Below the pieces are notes generated by a model. It searched no databases, was not told the DNA's origin, and saw only the letters and a list, made by a program, of their open reading frames with translations. A stretch of DNA of 64,000 bases from Grifola frondosa. Taxonomy: Eukaryota > Basidiomycota > Agaricomycetes > Polyporales > Grifolaceae. The stretch is from positions 1 to 64,000 of the forward strand of contig LUGG01000043.1 of NCBI GenBank assembly GCA_001683735.1. Reading direction: 5' to 3'. The position numbers were made by a program, and so were the translations under genes. Below are positions 32,124 through 43,297 of the stretch, one piece after another. The stretch's first letter is position 1. Each line of letters starts with the position of its first letter.

Positions 32124-32837
32124 ATGCCTGGCAAGCACGTCCGCTTCCTCGACGATGGCGTCCCCGCGACGCCGTCTCCAACATTCTCAGGCTCGTCTCT
32201 CGTCTCGTCCCCGGGTCCGCGCACACCCCTTCTCGCGACGAACGCGTACCTCTCACCACAGAAGTCTCGCCCATACTCGCCCTCTTCATTTGGCTCCTCG
32301 CCGTACGTGTCTGGCCAAGTGCGCCTCCACCCCGCTCTCGCTGCCATCCCAACCGGCAAGCCCATCACATGGGACATGACCCTCCCGCCGACCGCAGCAT
32401 CCCCGACTCTCACCAACGCGCACCTCGCTGAACCAGCGACCCACCCTGCGCTCCCATCCATCACTATCGTCTGCGACCGCCTCCCCTGGGCGATCAACGT
32501 CACACCGACCACGTCTGCGAAGTGGGCGACCAACTTCGTCACCGTCGGCGACATCCTACATGTACTGCACCGCACCTTGCGCCTCCCAGCCACCACAGCT
32601 GAGATCGGTTGTCTACCTGTGGACCTCCGCGAGCGCGTGTACGCTGCCTATCGCGAGCGGTATGTGCAGATCGCGGACCCAAAGCAGAGGGCAGAGGAGA
32701 AGTTGAAGAGCGTGAAGCGGGTGGACTTCCTGGTGAATGCGACGCGGTTCAATGGGCTGTCGCTCGTGACGGGAGGGCCAATGTTGAGGGGCAAGGGGAT
32801 CGGGGAGGTATGGAGCCTCCAGTGCTCCACGTCGTGA
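32124..32837 (+). CDS. DUF6699 protein 2, intact single exon
   Basis: The open frame is open from 31,956, but the family N-terminus MPGKHVRFLDDGVPATPSP sets the start at 32,124 (237 residues). A Ser/Pro-rich linker (about residues 12-60) is followed by the conserved part: ITWDMTLPP, HPALPSITIVCDRLPWAINV, FVTVGDILHVLHRTLRLP, AAYRERYVQIADPKQRAEE, KRVDFLVNATRFNGLS. No signal peptide or membrane segment. Function unknown; the basic HVRF start and domain layout are shared with DUF6699-1 and -3. A TATA-like motif lies upstream. Confidence 0.85.
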   Translation: MPGKHVRFLDDGVPATPSPTFSGSSLVSSPGPRTPLLATNAYLSPQKSRPYSPSSFGSSPYVSGQVRLHPALAAIPTGKPITWDMTLPPTAASPTLTNAHLAEPATHPALPSITIVCDRLPWAINVTPTTSAKWATNFVTVGDILHVLHRTLRLPATTAEIGCLPVDLRERVYAAYRERYVQIADPKQRAEEKLKSVKRVDFLVNATRFNGLSLVTGGPMLRGKGIGEVWSLQCSTS

Positions 32838-33307
32838 TCGCGCCAGTGGCTGGACCCTGGCAACGACCACGTCGACGACAGCGCACGCGTCTGTGTCGGC
32901 CTCTCCCCTCCTCTCTTCATCCTCATCACGACAAATCACGACCCTCATCGAAAGTCGAAGCTTCGCTCATGTTTTTGGACACTAGACCGCTCTGCATTGT
33001 ATCGTATCCATACCCATCCAGTTCGATACCCACCTCCGCTACCATTATCCATAACTTCCCTGACATGTTATCTCCGACTGTATTCGTCTATTTCCCACCT
33101 CTTTATGAAGTTCACAGTATGCCAATGTTCGTTATTTACTTTTCCCTTCTGTGTGGAAAATATGGTAGCGCTGGACTTGTATGATACACACGGACGTCAT
33201 ATGCTATTCGCTTGATTTGGCAAGTGAGACTCCCAATTAAGGAATGCCACGTGCTCGATCATATACACAATTTTTGATCTAGCAAATCTTCTGCAAACTC
33301 GGATGCC

Positions 33308-34240
33308 ATGTTGCTGAATGCCACCACGTTGTGTACGGCTTGTTTCTCCCACTGCGTGGTGGATAGTTTTTTCTTCCACTGCATGGTGGACAAACATGCA
33401 CGTTACGGTCGTGCATGTGGCGAGAAAGTGCTGTCAACTGCGTTCGCAATTTTAGAACGCATGTTCCGTCGAGAAGGCAACTGCACTCCGGAGCCATCCC
33501 GCGAACAGCCTGAGCTTACATCTCTTCTACGGACCTTGGAGAACTGCGATACGCTACATACTTCTAGGATATATGAGTGGTGCTCGTCGGGTGCCTTGAA
33601 ACTCGTGCCTGAACGCCTCCTGCTGAGGTGGAGCTACTCGTTTTCCATCTCGCACTGGCTCTGTACTGGACTGGGTAAATGGGAAGAAGTGCAGACGTCG
33701 GTGACAAAACCGTACAAACGCGGCGACTCAGAGCCGTCGGAGAGTCTGCACAATTTCTGGATAAGCGTGAACAAGTTTATGTTCGAGCTCGTCGGAGCGC
33801 TCAAAGTTGATCAGGGAATTTGCCGCCGAGACGACCAGCTATCACCTCGCTTCAAGCCCTGGGCTCTCGGTCTCTCACCGACTCGCGAAGGCTGTGCGGG
33901 TGGCACAAGTGTGCTTCAGACTCGTCCTCGCCCTCTTGTTGTCTGCAGTGCTACTCTTGTCACGGCCATCGACACGCAAACCAGGCCACAGCTCTCAGGC
34001 CAGCTTTCAACCTGTGGACTCTTGACTGCTGTGCCAGCTGACTTCGCGAATACCTCAGTCGGTCAACTAGCTGTGTTACCTTTTTCCATTAGAAATCTTG
34101 TACTGCATCGTCCCTTGTGGGAGACAGGCACAGGCATAAGGACCTGGTTAACAGCCACCATCAATGCAGTTCTCCCCCAACACTCTTTGACTGCTCATCC
34201 TCTCGGGATCCGCACGTCTGGAGCTAAGGACCAAAGATGA
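33308..34240 (+). CDS. Unrecognised protein, possibly with a C-terminal membrane segment in a second frame
   Basis: A 310-codon open frame. The first half has protein-like composition (VLSTAFAILERMFR, RIYEWCSSGALKLVPERLL, SLHNFWISVNKFMFELVGAL). From about 33,807 a second frame looks more natural, reading FAAETTSYHLASS, RLAKAVRVAQ and a hydrophobic run LVLALLLSAVLLLS near 33,920-33,965. A one-base frameshift near 33,808 would therefore join a soluble domain to a membrane anchor. The long frame's stop overlaps the MC2 start codon (ATGA at 34,237-34,240), probably by chance. Family not recognised. It could be 5' sequence of MC2 or a partner gene. Confidence 0.35.
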   Translation: MLLNATTLCTACFSHCVVDSFFFHCMVDKHARYGRACGEKVLSTAFAILERMFRREGNCTPEPSREQPELTSLLRTLENCDTLHTSRIYEWCSSGALKLVPERLLLRWSYSFSISHWLCTGLGKWEEVQTSVTKPYKRGDSEPSESLHNFWISVNKFMFELVGALKVDQGICRRDDQLSPRFKPWALGLSPTREGCAGGTSVLQTRPRPLVVCSATLVTAIDTQTRPQLSGQLSTCGLLTAVPADFANTSVGQLAVLPFSIRNLVLHRPLWETGTGIRTWLTATINAVLPQHSLTAHPLGIRTSGAKDQR

Positions 34241-36312
34241 AAATCATTCGCTCTCGTCTGAGGAGCTCCTCTGAGACTCGTCGCAAGCCCAAGAAGAAGG
34301 CACTTCTCATCGGGATCACCTACAGTGCAACTTCCAGATCGCAGAACTCAGACTTCAGAGAGCTACTTGGTCCTCATGAAGATGCGAAACGGATGCGGAC
34401 ACTCTTGATTGGTGAGTCTACAGCCTTGCGATTGTGCATTGACACTGACGGCATATCCTTTGGGGGTGCTAGACAAATATGAGTACAAGAGCGAGGACAT
34501 CACACTTATGCTAGATGGGCAAGGGGACGCAAAATTAGAACCCACAAGGTTCAACATTGTAAGCAAAATGTGATCCTTACCTTTTCAATGAGTTCAAGCG
34601 AGCATATCATGTATCTAGAGGCGTGAGATTCATCTTCTCGTCGAAGATGCGCAGCCGGGAGATCGGTTTGTCTTCTTCTGTAAGCCGCCTTCGGTTTGGT
34701 AACGACCATCTCGGCGCCGACTTACGGCATCGACTTTAGATTCTGGCCATTCTGGCCAAATAGAGAGCAAGAGCCGCAGCGAGGACGATGGAATGGATGA
34801 ATGTAAGTTCTGCCCTCGAATTCAATAGCCTAAAGCTTAACCTTCCTCGCGTCTTCTCAGACATCATTCCAGCGGACCATGAAGGGCTGGCTCCGGAGAA
34901 GCAGCACCGGATGATCATTGACAATGTAAACTCCCCATTCAGCGTCCGCTGCTTATCAGGCATCTGACTATGACGCTGGCAGGAACTGCGGAAATGGCTC
35001 GTCGACCCGCTCCCCATTGGCGCGCGCCTGACGGCAATATTTGACTCTTGTCATTCGGGCACGCTGCTCGATCTGGATCACTATCTCTGTAATCGGGTGT
35101 TCTTCCCGTGGATCTCCAAAGGGACGCGCCGGCCGAGGTTGAAGTGGATACCTAATGGTAACCAATTCTATTATATGAGTTTATTTGGTTGATTCTGATA
35201 TTCTCCTTCCATGCTCAGCTCGGAGAGATGCCGTGGGTTAGTGCCATCGTTCCCCCAACATCTGCATTTTTTCTTTCTAACGATTTCCATCATATACAGA
35301 TAGGAGCCCGACTGGTGTGCGGATCTACCAACACACACGGCTTAGCGGCGAGCGCGTGCGGACTCGGCACACCTCCGTAGACGTCCTGCCTGCCTCAGGG
35401 AGTCAAGCGAAGCAAGTCTCCATCAAGCGTCGTACTTCTTCGGTGCACTCCAAACAGGCCATGCCGGCTTCTTCACTCGATTCAAAACGTCCTGCGGATG
35501 CTCTCTCGCAGGTGCGGGAAGAGATCATCAGTCCGCCAGAGCTCGAGATTCCGCGGTGCGGATCCCCAGTGTCCTATCAATGCACCGGCCTCTGCAGGCC
35601 GGAGGACGCTTTACATACCCCTGATGTGGTACGTTGTACCCTTCTTGTGGGGCCAATTATTCCCTGATTAATACGATACTAGGTGTCCATTTCTGCTTGT
35701 ACCGATGGTCAGCAGACCTTTGAAGATTCTAAAGGGCGTTCCATGACTCACGTAAGGATATTATCGGTACTATATCGTTTCCGTTCACTGATCTCCCGTT
35801 CATCCCGCTTTCGTATGTAGTATCTTGTGGAACAGCTCAGTAAGTATTTTGTTCCGCTGTGCCTTCCGCATGTCATTGAGCTCAGAATATCTTATCCTTA
35901 GACAAGAACCATCATCCGTCCTTCAAAGAGCTCATGACGGGTCTAGGGTGAGTTTTGTTGTAGTCCGAATATGAGCATACTGATCTCATGTTTTCCTCCA
36001 GCATCTCGCTCCACAAGCACGCGAGACGAATGCATTGTTGGGGTATTAAACGGTTACTCAGCTATGAGAGGAAGCAGCATTTTTCCGACCCTGCAGCACC
36101 TGAGGCCAACGAAGAAGAACTGCCTGATGTGGAGTGTAGCGAGTTCATTGATCCGCAGGTATGTTCTCCATTTCTAGAGCATTCATGAGACTCTGACATG
36201 CTTCATATCAGCTGGGCAGCCAAAGGCCGTTGGTACGTTTACGTTTTTATTCGGATCTGAACGTATGCTAAGGTCATGTTCTCAGGACCTGAACACTACT
36301 TTTGAACTTTAG
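34237..36312 (+). CDS. Metacaspase MC2, 14 exons, 436 residues
   Basis: Exons, all joined with GT..AG: 34237-34411, 34473-34558, 34619-34679, 34740-34802, 34861-34925, 34983-35157, 35219-35236, 35300-35628, 35683-35751, 35821-35839, 35902-35947, 36002-36158, 36212-36232, 36286-36312. The sum is 1311 nt, an exact multiple of three. The core begins KKKALLIGITYSATS; the catalytic His lies in YSGHSGQ and the catalytic Cys in [15 protein letters not shown] (about 35,043). The usual Gly after the His is Ser here (SGHSGQ against SGHGDQ in MC1). A Ser-rich linker (KRRTSSVHSKQAMPASS) precedes the C-terminal part ending DLNTTFEL. Paralogue of MC1 with the same exon plan. Confidence 0.92.
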
Positions 36313-36899
36313 GAGACCCATAAAGGTTGGACACGAAATATCTCTTGCACCGTTCATCATACAAACAAGACACTTAACACCATAAGTCGTGCACATACCA
36401 AACTCAATACGTTCCAAACCTATCCATGCACCTGCTTTGCTCATCTCATGCTTATCAGTACCTCCGTATCATCACTCGCACATTGTTATATCCTGGGTTG
36501 GATTTGTTACCATATTCAAACGAGCTCCTACCAGTGTACACTTTCTACCTGTAGAGTAATCAGGCCTGCATTACTAGTGTTTCCTGTACTCCATGATAGG
36601 TTATTGTACGTCGAATCCGGTCCACTTGGACTCAAGAGAGAAATCTAACGTGCCACAGCGATAATTTCCTATTATGGAAGCTGGTTACCCATATCGAGCC
36701 ATGCGGTCATTGTGGCATGATACCATTGAGCGGTTATTGCGATAGGTTGCGGATTGGCAAGCGCCGCCGTTCAGTGCAAGGGTCGGAGCAGCGCCTATTC
36801 CCGACAGTACTAGTTCGACCTTTGTGGCGCAGCTACGATCAAACTGACCCTCCGTTCCTCTTCCTCGAACCTCCCTGTCTCTTCAACTTTCCGCCAGAT

Positions 36900-38493
36900 A
36901 TGAGCAAACGAAAGAACTCGGATGTGGAATTTGCGCTCGAAGAGACAGGCCTTTCTGCATTGTGCATCAAGCAACTTCTCGCTAACCCCGACCTGTCGAC
37001 CGTCATAGCCCTTCTCCTCAACACTCCCGGCATAGACGAGACCGAAGTCAAACGAACTCGCATTTCACTGCCGTCCTTCTCAATGGAGAAATGGATTGAC
37101 GTCGCAGAGCAGCTGGGCCTCCGGATATATCCCGCTCTGATAGAATTCAAGCCGTTAATCGTGCCACAGTGTTATCTGTCTCCCTCCTTCCATGAAGAAA
37201 TCTACATTGCCGCATGGGCAGCTATGGATGTCTATTCCGAGCGTATTTTTCAGCACACGGAGGTGGCCGGATTGAAATTGTTGGATCCGGTGAGTTCCTC
37301 TCTCTACTGTGGCCGATCCACACCATTGACCCGCAGAATTAATCAGTGGCTTGTACCTGTAGTTGCCTTGTTCCGCGGGCGTATAAACGATAGACCGGAA
37401 GAAGTGATGCCTCGAAACAAGCTATCTACGGGTGCCGCCGTTGAGCATATGGTGTGTGAACTCCTATTTCCTCAATCTGGTGCTCATTCGATGTTCAACA
37501 CCAGTTCTTCATCGTCGGTCACTTGTTGTTCTTCGTCATTGAGTTAAAGTACACAATGGGATCAGACAGTAACCTCGCGCAGCTCTTCCTTGAGCTTCTT
37601 TGTGCGTTCATGTCGTCCTCCAAGGATCTGGCTTACATCATGGCTAGCCATGGCAGAAATCAACTTAAATTCCGATTTCGCCGACTTAAAAATATATGGG
37701 CTTCTCACCGACCTCACCCAATTCGAATTCTATGCGTATGATCCGAGCACCAAGACTTTCCTCCAGGACCCCAGCTCGCTGATAACCAGCAACTGGCGCG
37801 AAGGTTTCCTCCACGACATGATCAATGGTTTGTCGGATGTTTCTGCACAGTATTTGCTGATGGCAACCCTCTCAGTCGGGAACAGGCTCTTCAGCCTCAT
37901 TCTGCAGGCATATATCGAGACCCTCCGTATGACTTGTGACCAAAGCGACAAACGAGGGAAGTCGGGCACGGTCTGTACAGTTATTTCTAATTTCTGGCTT
38001 GCAACTGACGGAACACTAATTGTCTCCGACGCGTTCATCACCTGTTCAGCAGCTCTTGAAAGAACCGTCTCTGGATCACGTAAGTCATCTGCCGACTAGA
38101 ACCGCAGTCCATAGATGATGTTGTCATGCGCTGCCGACGTCGCGTTCAAAGACACGACCCTCGCTCGATAAATGGCAGCGCGCTCTTCAGCTTGCCCTCG
38201 ATGCCCAAGCCCAACTTGGTAAGCTTCCCAACGACGAGAGCATGCATGAGGAATCCGCATCAGAGGGCTTGGCTCTCCTGACCCAAAGGTGAGAAGACTA
38301 CGAAACTCTGCTTCATCAGTGTCTCACTATGAGTCGTAGCGTCCAACTGCTCAGGCGAGTGACGACCAACACTTCGGACAGTGACATACCCTCCGTGGAC
38401 ACATTGAGGACCATGTCAAAGGCTAGCATGAAGAAATGGCGCACTCGGGCATTGCAAGTGCAGAGCAAAGCCGTCGATGAGTCTTGGTCTTGA
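36900..38493 (+). CDS. PD-(D/E)XK-like protein, agaricomycete-specific
   Basis: Start MSKRKNSDVEFAL at 36,900 and stop TGA at 38,491-38,493, with several introns. The first domain (residues about 1-130) is helical (LCIKQLLANPDLSTVIALLL, MEKWIDVAEQLGLR, YIAAWAAMDVYSER). After introns comes FFIVGHLLFFVIELKYTMGS with an E-x-K on a predicted strand, then NLAQLFLELL, LKIYGLLTDLTQFEFYAYDP and TKTFLQD. This strand-E-x-K-helix-strand pattern is that of PD-(D/E)XK-fold domains found in many fungal hypothetical proteins. A Lys/Ser-rich C-terminus (MSKASMKKWRTRALQVQSKA) follows. Nuclease activity is not shown; the upstream acidic residue of the motif is not certain. It lies 0.6 kb downstream of MC2 on the same strand. 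Confidence 0.6.
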
Positions 38494-41209
38494 TCAACTT
38501 CGTAGCGCAGTACACATTAGTCTCGATCCACCTGAGTTGTATGTACTAGCATAGTACACGTTAATCTTGATCAATCTCGTACCATCGCACCATGTCAGCC
38601 TCGCGGGAGACACACGTGCATGGGAGCTGATTGACGGGCACGTCACGGAGCGAACGCTGCATCCAGAACGGTTGGGGTTGCAGGTGAAACATCGGACAGC
38701 CGTAGCATTCGGAAGGCCAGCAGAGAGCGCTGAGACATGCAGGCTGATGTTGACTTCTAGAGCGGACATCAGTCCGAGCACGGTTCGTGTCTTGAGCATT
38801 TATGCATCCGGTGCTGAATCGGAAGGGTGAGAGATCCGTGAACGCCGGCGACGACGAGGAGTGGAAGACCAGGCCAACAGAGTAGTCATAGCAGGAGGGA
38901 TTGTCGATGTCCTTTCTTCGCACTTCGGTTCTCGCTTCCCATCCTAAGATACAGTATTGAGTTACAAGTAATGCAAATCATGCATAAAGAATACGTACAA
39001 CGGACAGACATGCGCTCTGACTTCTCTTGGGCGTCCTTGGACTGCGAGGACTCTTATCCTCGCCGTCTTCTACACTTAATCTGTGACGGGGGGCCTTCGA
39101 GGCTTCTCGTTCTGCTCGCTGACAACTGTGTCATCTCGATATCGCCATTCAACCGCAGGAATGAGACACGAGGCGAGGATGATAAAGGAAACGAAGAAGA
39201 ATGTGCCTCCCGCGCTGAGAGCGGTGACTAGCGGGAAACGGTTGATTAGGCACCTGCATCAAGACTAAGGTTAATAACGATAGACAAAAAATTGTGACAT
39301 GGATGGCTTCGCGAACAGCGGCGTGCACAATTGCTTAACCAAATCCAGATTAGCATTAGAAACTCATTAGAATTAGTTGTCCGAGAGTAAGAGTGCCGAC
39401 TCGAGGCAGCTCGAAGATTGGAAGACGGGATAAACGGATGGACTCTGTCCGCCCGGAGAAGTATGGAGGCGGATAGCTATAGAAGATCACAGACTCTTGT
39501 CATAGTTCCGTAGCAGAACCCCGCGACAAACCACATGAAGCTATCTGCGACCTATCGCTAGAATGAGCCAGCACGAAGATGTCTCAGGCTCAGCAATGTA
39601 GTCTTCACGGCGCCACTCAACGCCACTCCCAGCCACAGCGTCAAATCCCTACTCAGCCAAATGGGGAAGATCTTGATCGGACCGTAGTGGCGTGCTGGCG
39701 TGATGAGAGCGTGGGTCGGACTCGCAGCTTGACGATGAACTGTCTCTTCCCCCATTTCCCATGCATCTCTTTCTTTCAAGCTGATCGCACATCGCCCATG
39801 TCTTCGCCACTGCTGAAGGATATCAACGAGACCCGCGTTCTGCATAACGTTGCTTCGATCTTCGAACCTTGTGCGTAAGGTGCGTAAGTTGATCTGAAAG
39901 CTTTGTATTCTTCGCGACACCGTTGCAGTCGTCTTGGTTTTTTTTTGTTCACTGACGTCGCTTTAATAACTCATCATTCCAGGTTCATGTAAATTTTCAT
40001 ATCCGACGGTGTTCATTCGAATAGGAGCGCAATTCGATGGCATCTGAAGAGGCTATGATACCAGCCTATGCAAGTGCTCGCGTACGGCTTTGGTAAACTG
40101 ATCATTACTCCAGGCCGGATTTAAGCCTAACAGGTAATGTCCTCTTACTACGGTGTTGATTTCTCCTCTTGATATTTTGTCTGACATGCATGTTTTGAGC
40201 GAAATGCTATTGCCATTCTGGAGTCAAAAAGGTTTTTCGCAGCGGTTGTCTCCCGAGCGGTGGATCCAAAAGTTGAAAGTTGACCACTGCATATATTCAG
40301 AGTGTTCACCTAGATGTCCTTTGAATGCCTCTATATGGGGCATGTGAAGAATATCTAGGTTGTTTGGAGCTACTCAGACATGTAACAACTCACAGATATA
40401 TTTTTGGGATCTGTGTATTTGTGTATATCGGGATTGTACGAGTTGCACATTCCAAGGAGACCAGGTAGCTTTATAAGCGACTATGCGTTCCTACCATCGT
40501 ACGGACGTGGAATGTTCTTCAGGTGTTTGGAGATTTTGCTAACTTGCGAAGATTGTGTTCTTCTGTATGACGGTTGGCACACGCACCTTTCTAGCATAGG
40601 ATTGGCATAGCCCCGGTCGGCGGTACACGGAATCGAGAATGGCAACAGAGGACTTCGATACATAAATGGCAACAGAAGCCAACCGAACTGATACATATTC
40701 CCATGTATCGTTTCGAATATTCCGTAAGCAGTTCCCATTGTATTCGGCTAGGTGTATTTTGATATTTCAATTAAAGAGATCCAATGTCAAGGTGCTGTGC
40801 CTTGTATGCTGCAGTCCCACCATTTTCGCCCTCTCTCTCGCCCTCTATATGCTCGCAGTCAGGTCTCTCTGGAATTCTCAGGCTTCCCACCATGTCGACA
40901 TCCTAGCTGCTGTACTTCTAGCACCCCACATCCTCGGCGCTTCCGAGCCGAATACTCTGGAGACCCTGTCGAACTACGAGGGAATTGCCGTGCTCGATGG
41001 TCTGAGCTCAGGAGATAAGCAAACTGGGTTGTCCGTGCCCGAGGGTTTGATGTCTATACTCCAAGGTCAGCTGGGATTGAATTCCGAGGATGCTCACTCT
41101 TCAGGCCGTGCGCGGCATCCTGGCTCTGCACGCAAACATCGTCGTCCTCCTCAACTTCATCGCACTCATACGCCAAAGTCGCACAGTCTCAACGCCTACG
41201 CCGTCAGCC
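38494..41209. other. Region without a confidently recognised gene; possible minus-strand membrane-protein remnant
   Basis: On the minus strand around 39,260-39,071 an exon-like frame reads FPLVTALSAGGTFFFVSFII and then LASCLIPAVEWRYR, a clear membrane segment, preceded by a CAG acceptor. Upstream (about 39,490-39,360) is RLPIFELPRVGTLTLGQ in another phase. I could not identify the family or a start. A 205-codon plus-strand frame (40,666-41,283) overlaps the start of DUF6699-3 and may be 5' untranslated sequence. Confidence 0.3.
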
Positions 41210-42040
41210 ATGCGCGGTTCCAATGCAAGAAGAGTTCGTTGGGTCGACGAACTGACACAATCGGGGTCGAGCTCTTCACCTAGTGTCTCCTCGTCGTGGG
41301 GCACCGCAACGCCATATTTATGTCCTATACCCCTCCCTCCTTCCCCCACTCAGCCCATCAACAATATCTCGTCCCAAATCTCTTCCCAGGCCATGGCCAA
41401 TGCGGAGCTATCGAGCAACGACAACGGCAACACCGACGTCAATTCGGAAGCCCCCGAAACCCCCACGCATACGCTTCAGCCCCATGGGCTAAAGATGAAT
41501 CCCCTCCTCGACCATCCTGGGGCTCTCGATCCTCCTTTTCGCTGGGATATGAGGTTGGATGCCCGGAAGATGGATAATGCGCCGTCCAAAGAGGCCCTCG
41601 CACAATCAGTGGGGGTCCTTCTAGCTGTCGACGAGTCGATACTCGGAGACTTGCAGCGCGTGATCCTGCGTTTCGTCAAAGAGTCTTCCATCCTGTTGTC
41701 GGTTGACGTCAATCCTCGTCCCGACTCGTTTTGGGAACCGAGCCATGCAGCTGGGCTGCCGTACGTCACCGTCGGCGACGTGCTCTTCCGCATGTACAGG
41801 GCCTGCCGGGAATTTATAGACGGCGACAGCTATAACCAGTACGCTGCAACGCATGTCTCCACCAGCCCGATCGACGAGGCGTACAGAGCTCGTATGGAGA
41901 TGGAGGGAGAAGGGGCGAAGGAGGGCATTAGGTACATCGATATCTTATTGAATGGGAAGATGTTTTCTGGTCTGCGGTTGCGTGAATTACCTCTGGGTGA
42001 TACAAGATGTGCGATCTTCGACGTTGTGCTCAGCCGCTGA
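41210..42040 (+). CDS. DUF6699 protein 3, intact single exon
   Basis: The frame is open from 41,090. By comparison with the other two copies the start is MRGSNARRVRWVDEL at 41,210 (276 residues). A Ser/Thr/Pro-rich linker (SGSSSSPSVSSS, PPSPTQP) and an Asn/Ser-rich piece are followed by the domain: DPPFRWDMRLDARKM, VILRFVKESSILLSVDVNP, GLPYVTVGDVLFRMYRACR, DEAYRARMEMEGEG, IRYIDILLNGKMFSGLRL. More divergent than copies 1 and 2, with an extra stretch between the two halves of the domain. Function unknown. Confidence 0.8.
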   Translation: MRGSNARRVRWVDELTQSGSSSSPSVSSSWGTATPYLCPIPLPPSPTQPINNISSQISSQAMANAELSSNDNGNTDVNSEAPETPTHTLQPHGLKMNPLLDHPGALDPPFRWDMRLDARKMDNAPSKEALAQSVGVLLAVDESILGDLQRVILRFVKESSILLSVDVNPRPDSFWEPSHAAGLPYVTVGDVLFRMYRACREFIDGDSYNQYAATHVSTSPIDEAYRARMEMEGEGAKEGIRYIDILLNGKMFSGLRLRELPLGDTRCAIFDVVLSR

Positions 42041-42951
42041 ATCTCGCCGGAATACGCCACGCAAGCCCATTCTGGAACTCCCCATGAACTTGTTTCCACG
42101 TCCAGCTGCATCTTGTGTTATCATCGATCTCGCTTCACTTCCGCATCAAGCTTCGCGGGAACAATGCATTCCTCTTTTGTTTTCCGTTTCACACACCGGT
42201 GTGACAATGTTTCCCTTTTCCTCGTGAGTGTCATTAATCGATATGGTCATTCTTGTTGACTAATTCACTCGCCATGATGGCAGATTCCATCCATAAACCA
42301 TCATGTCATCCTACCATTCTTCGAATTCCATACTAACAGCCAATAATCCAAAAAATACAGTAAGTTGTCAATGATGCCATGTCTATGTGACTCGGCTAAA
42401 CACGCGTCGTCGTAGATTCACTTCTCTTATATTTGTCAAATCGCCGCTGTGCTGTGAGCATCGTCGATCGATGCGAACCAGTTTTGTTCAACACATCCTT
42501 CCCCTCTTCCTCCGCCGGCTATCTCCACCTTGTCCTTGTCTTCCACCACCCATTCCTCGTCATCCTCTGTCACAGAACCCCTGGCTCTTCCGATTATCGG
42601 TTGTGAGTACTAATATTAGTAGATGCAATGATCGTCATACTTACGTTATTCCCTTTACTAGCTCTTCTTGCATCTCCTGTGTTAACGTATCATCACGCTC
42701 CTTACCGTCCAACTCCCGACGTTATCATAGTCTCACATTCTTTTTACATTTCTCTTTTTCACATGCATGATCCTTTTTGCATCCATCATATTTCTCCTTT
42801 GCCACCTTACAAACAACTCACGACGGACTCATGACTAGATGGTTACTGTACTTTTTCCATCGTCATCTATCACCTGTAGCTAGTAGTCCATCTCTCCTCT
42901 CCTTGTCGTAGGGTTACAGTAGTTCAATAAAGCACACTTGTGCGTTATCAC
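42041..42951. other. CT-rich intergenic region
   Basis: No recognised gene. A 127-codon frame (42,387-42,770) is Ser/Pro/Arg-rich from CT-rich sequence and shows no family features. Confidence 0.5.
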
Positions 42952-43296
42952 AACATGTGGTTGAAGCCGAGGATACCACCTACAAGACTTGCCTTATCAA
43001 GACAACACAATATCGCCCGATCTGACGACCACAACCCCGCGCAGTCCTTGCTCAAGTTTAGCTTCAAGATTCCAGTGCTTGAACGTTTGAATTCTGATGC
43101 CGAACCTGATAACTTGGAGGAACATATATCATCGATCCTCAGAGACAAGTCAACACTCCTGTTAGTCAATCATGGTCTGTCACTTAGTACTTTGATCAAC
43201 GCTTCTCGTGTCAGAAGCAATCCATCCTCCTCCCTCTCGCAGCGTCTAAACATCAGCAAAACTCGGATGGCCCTTATGCACTCTTATTTGTCTTAA
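42952..43296 (+). CDS. Open frame running into the P2 left terminus; possibly a truncated gene
   Basis: Reads MWLKPRIPPTRLALSRQ (a possible mitochondrial-type leader: basic, no acidic residues), then SLLKFSFKIPVLERLNSDAE and SILRDKSTLLLVNHGLSLST. The frame continues across the transposon boundary at 43,251 and stops at 43,296, so the last 15 codons are transposon sequence. No continuation was recognised to the right of P2 (after 56,804). Family not recognised. It may be a host gene interrupted by P2, or not a gene. Confidence 0.3.
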   Translation, partial: NMWLKPRIPPTRLALSRQHNIARSDDHNPAQSLLKFSFKIPVLERLNSDAEPDNLEEHISSILRDKSTLLLVNHGLSLSTLINASRVRSNPSSSLSQRLNISKTRMALMHSYLS

Positions 43297-43297
43297 A
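43251..43297 (+). repeat. P2 left terminal inverted repeat region
   Basis: CATCAGCAAAACTCGGATGG, then CCCTTATGCACTC and TTATTTGTCTTAAA. Its inverted form matches the P2 right end (56,768-56,804) over the outer 14 bp and again at the TTATTTGTCTTAAA part. Confidence 0.75.

Noticed and set aside
32051..32596. 181-codon minus-strand frame opposite DUF6699-2
   Set aside because: GC-rich shadow frame; the plus strand has the conserved domain.
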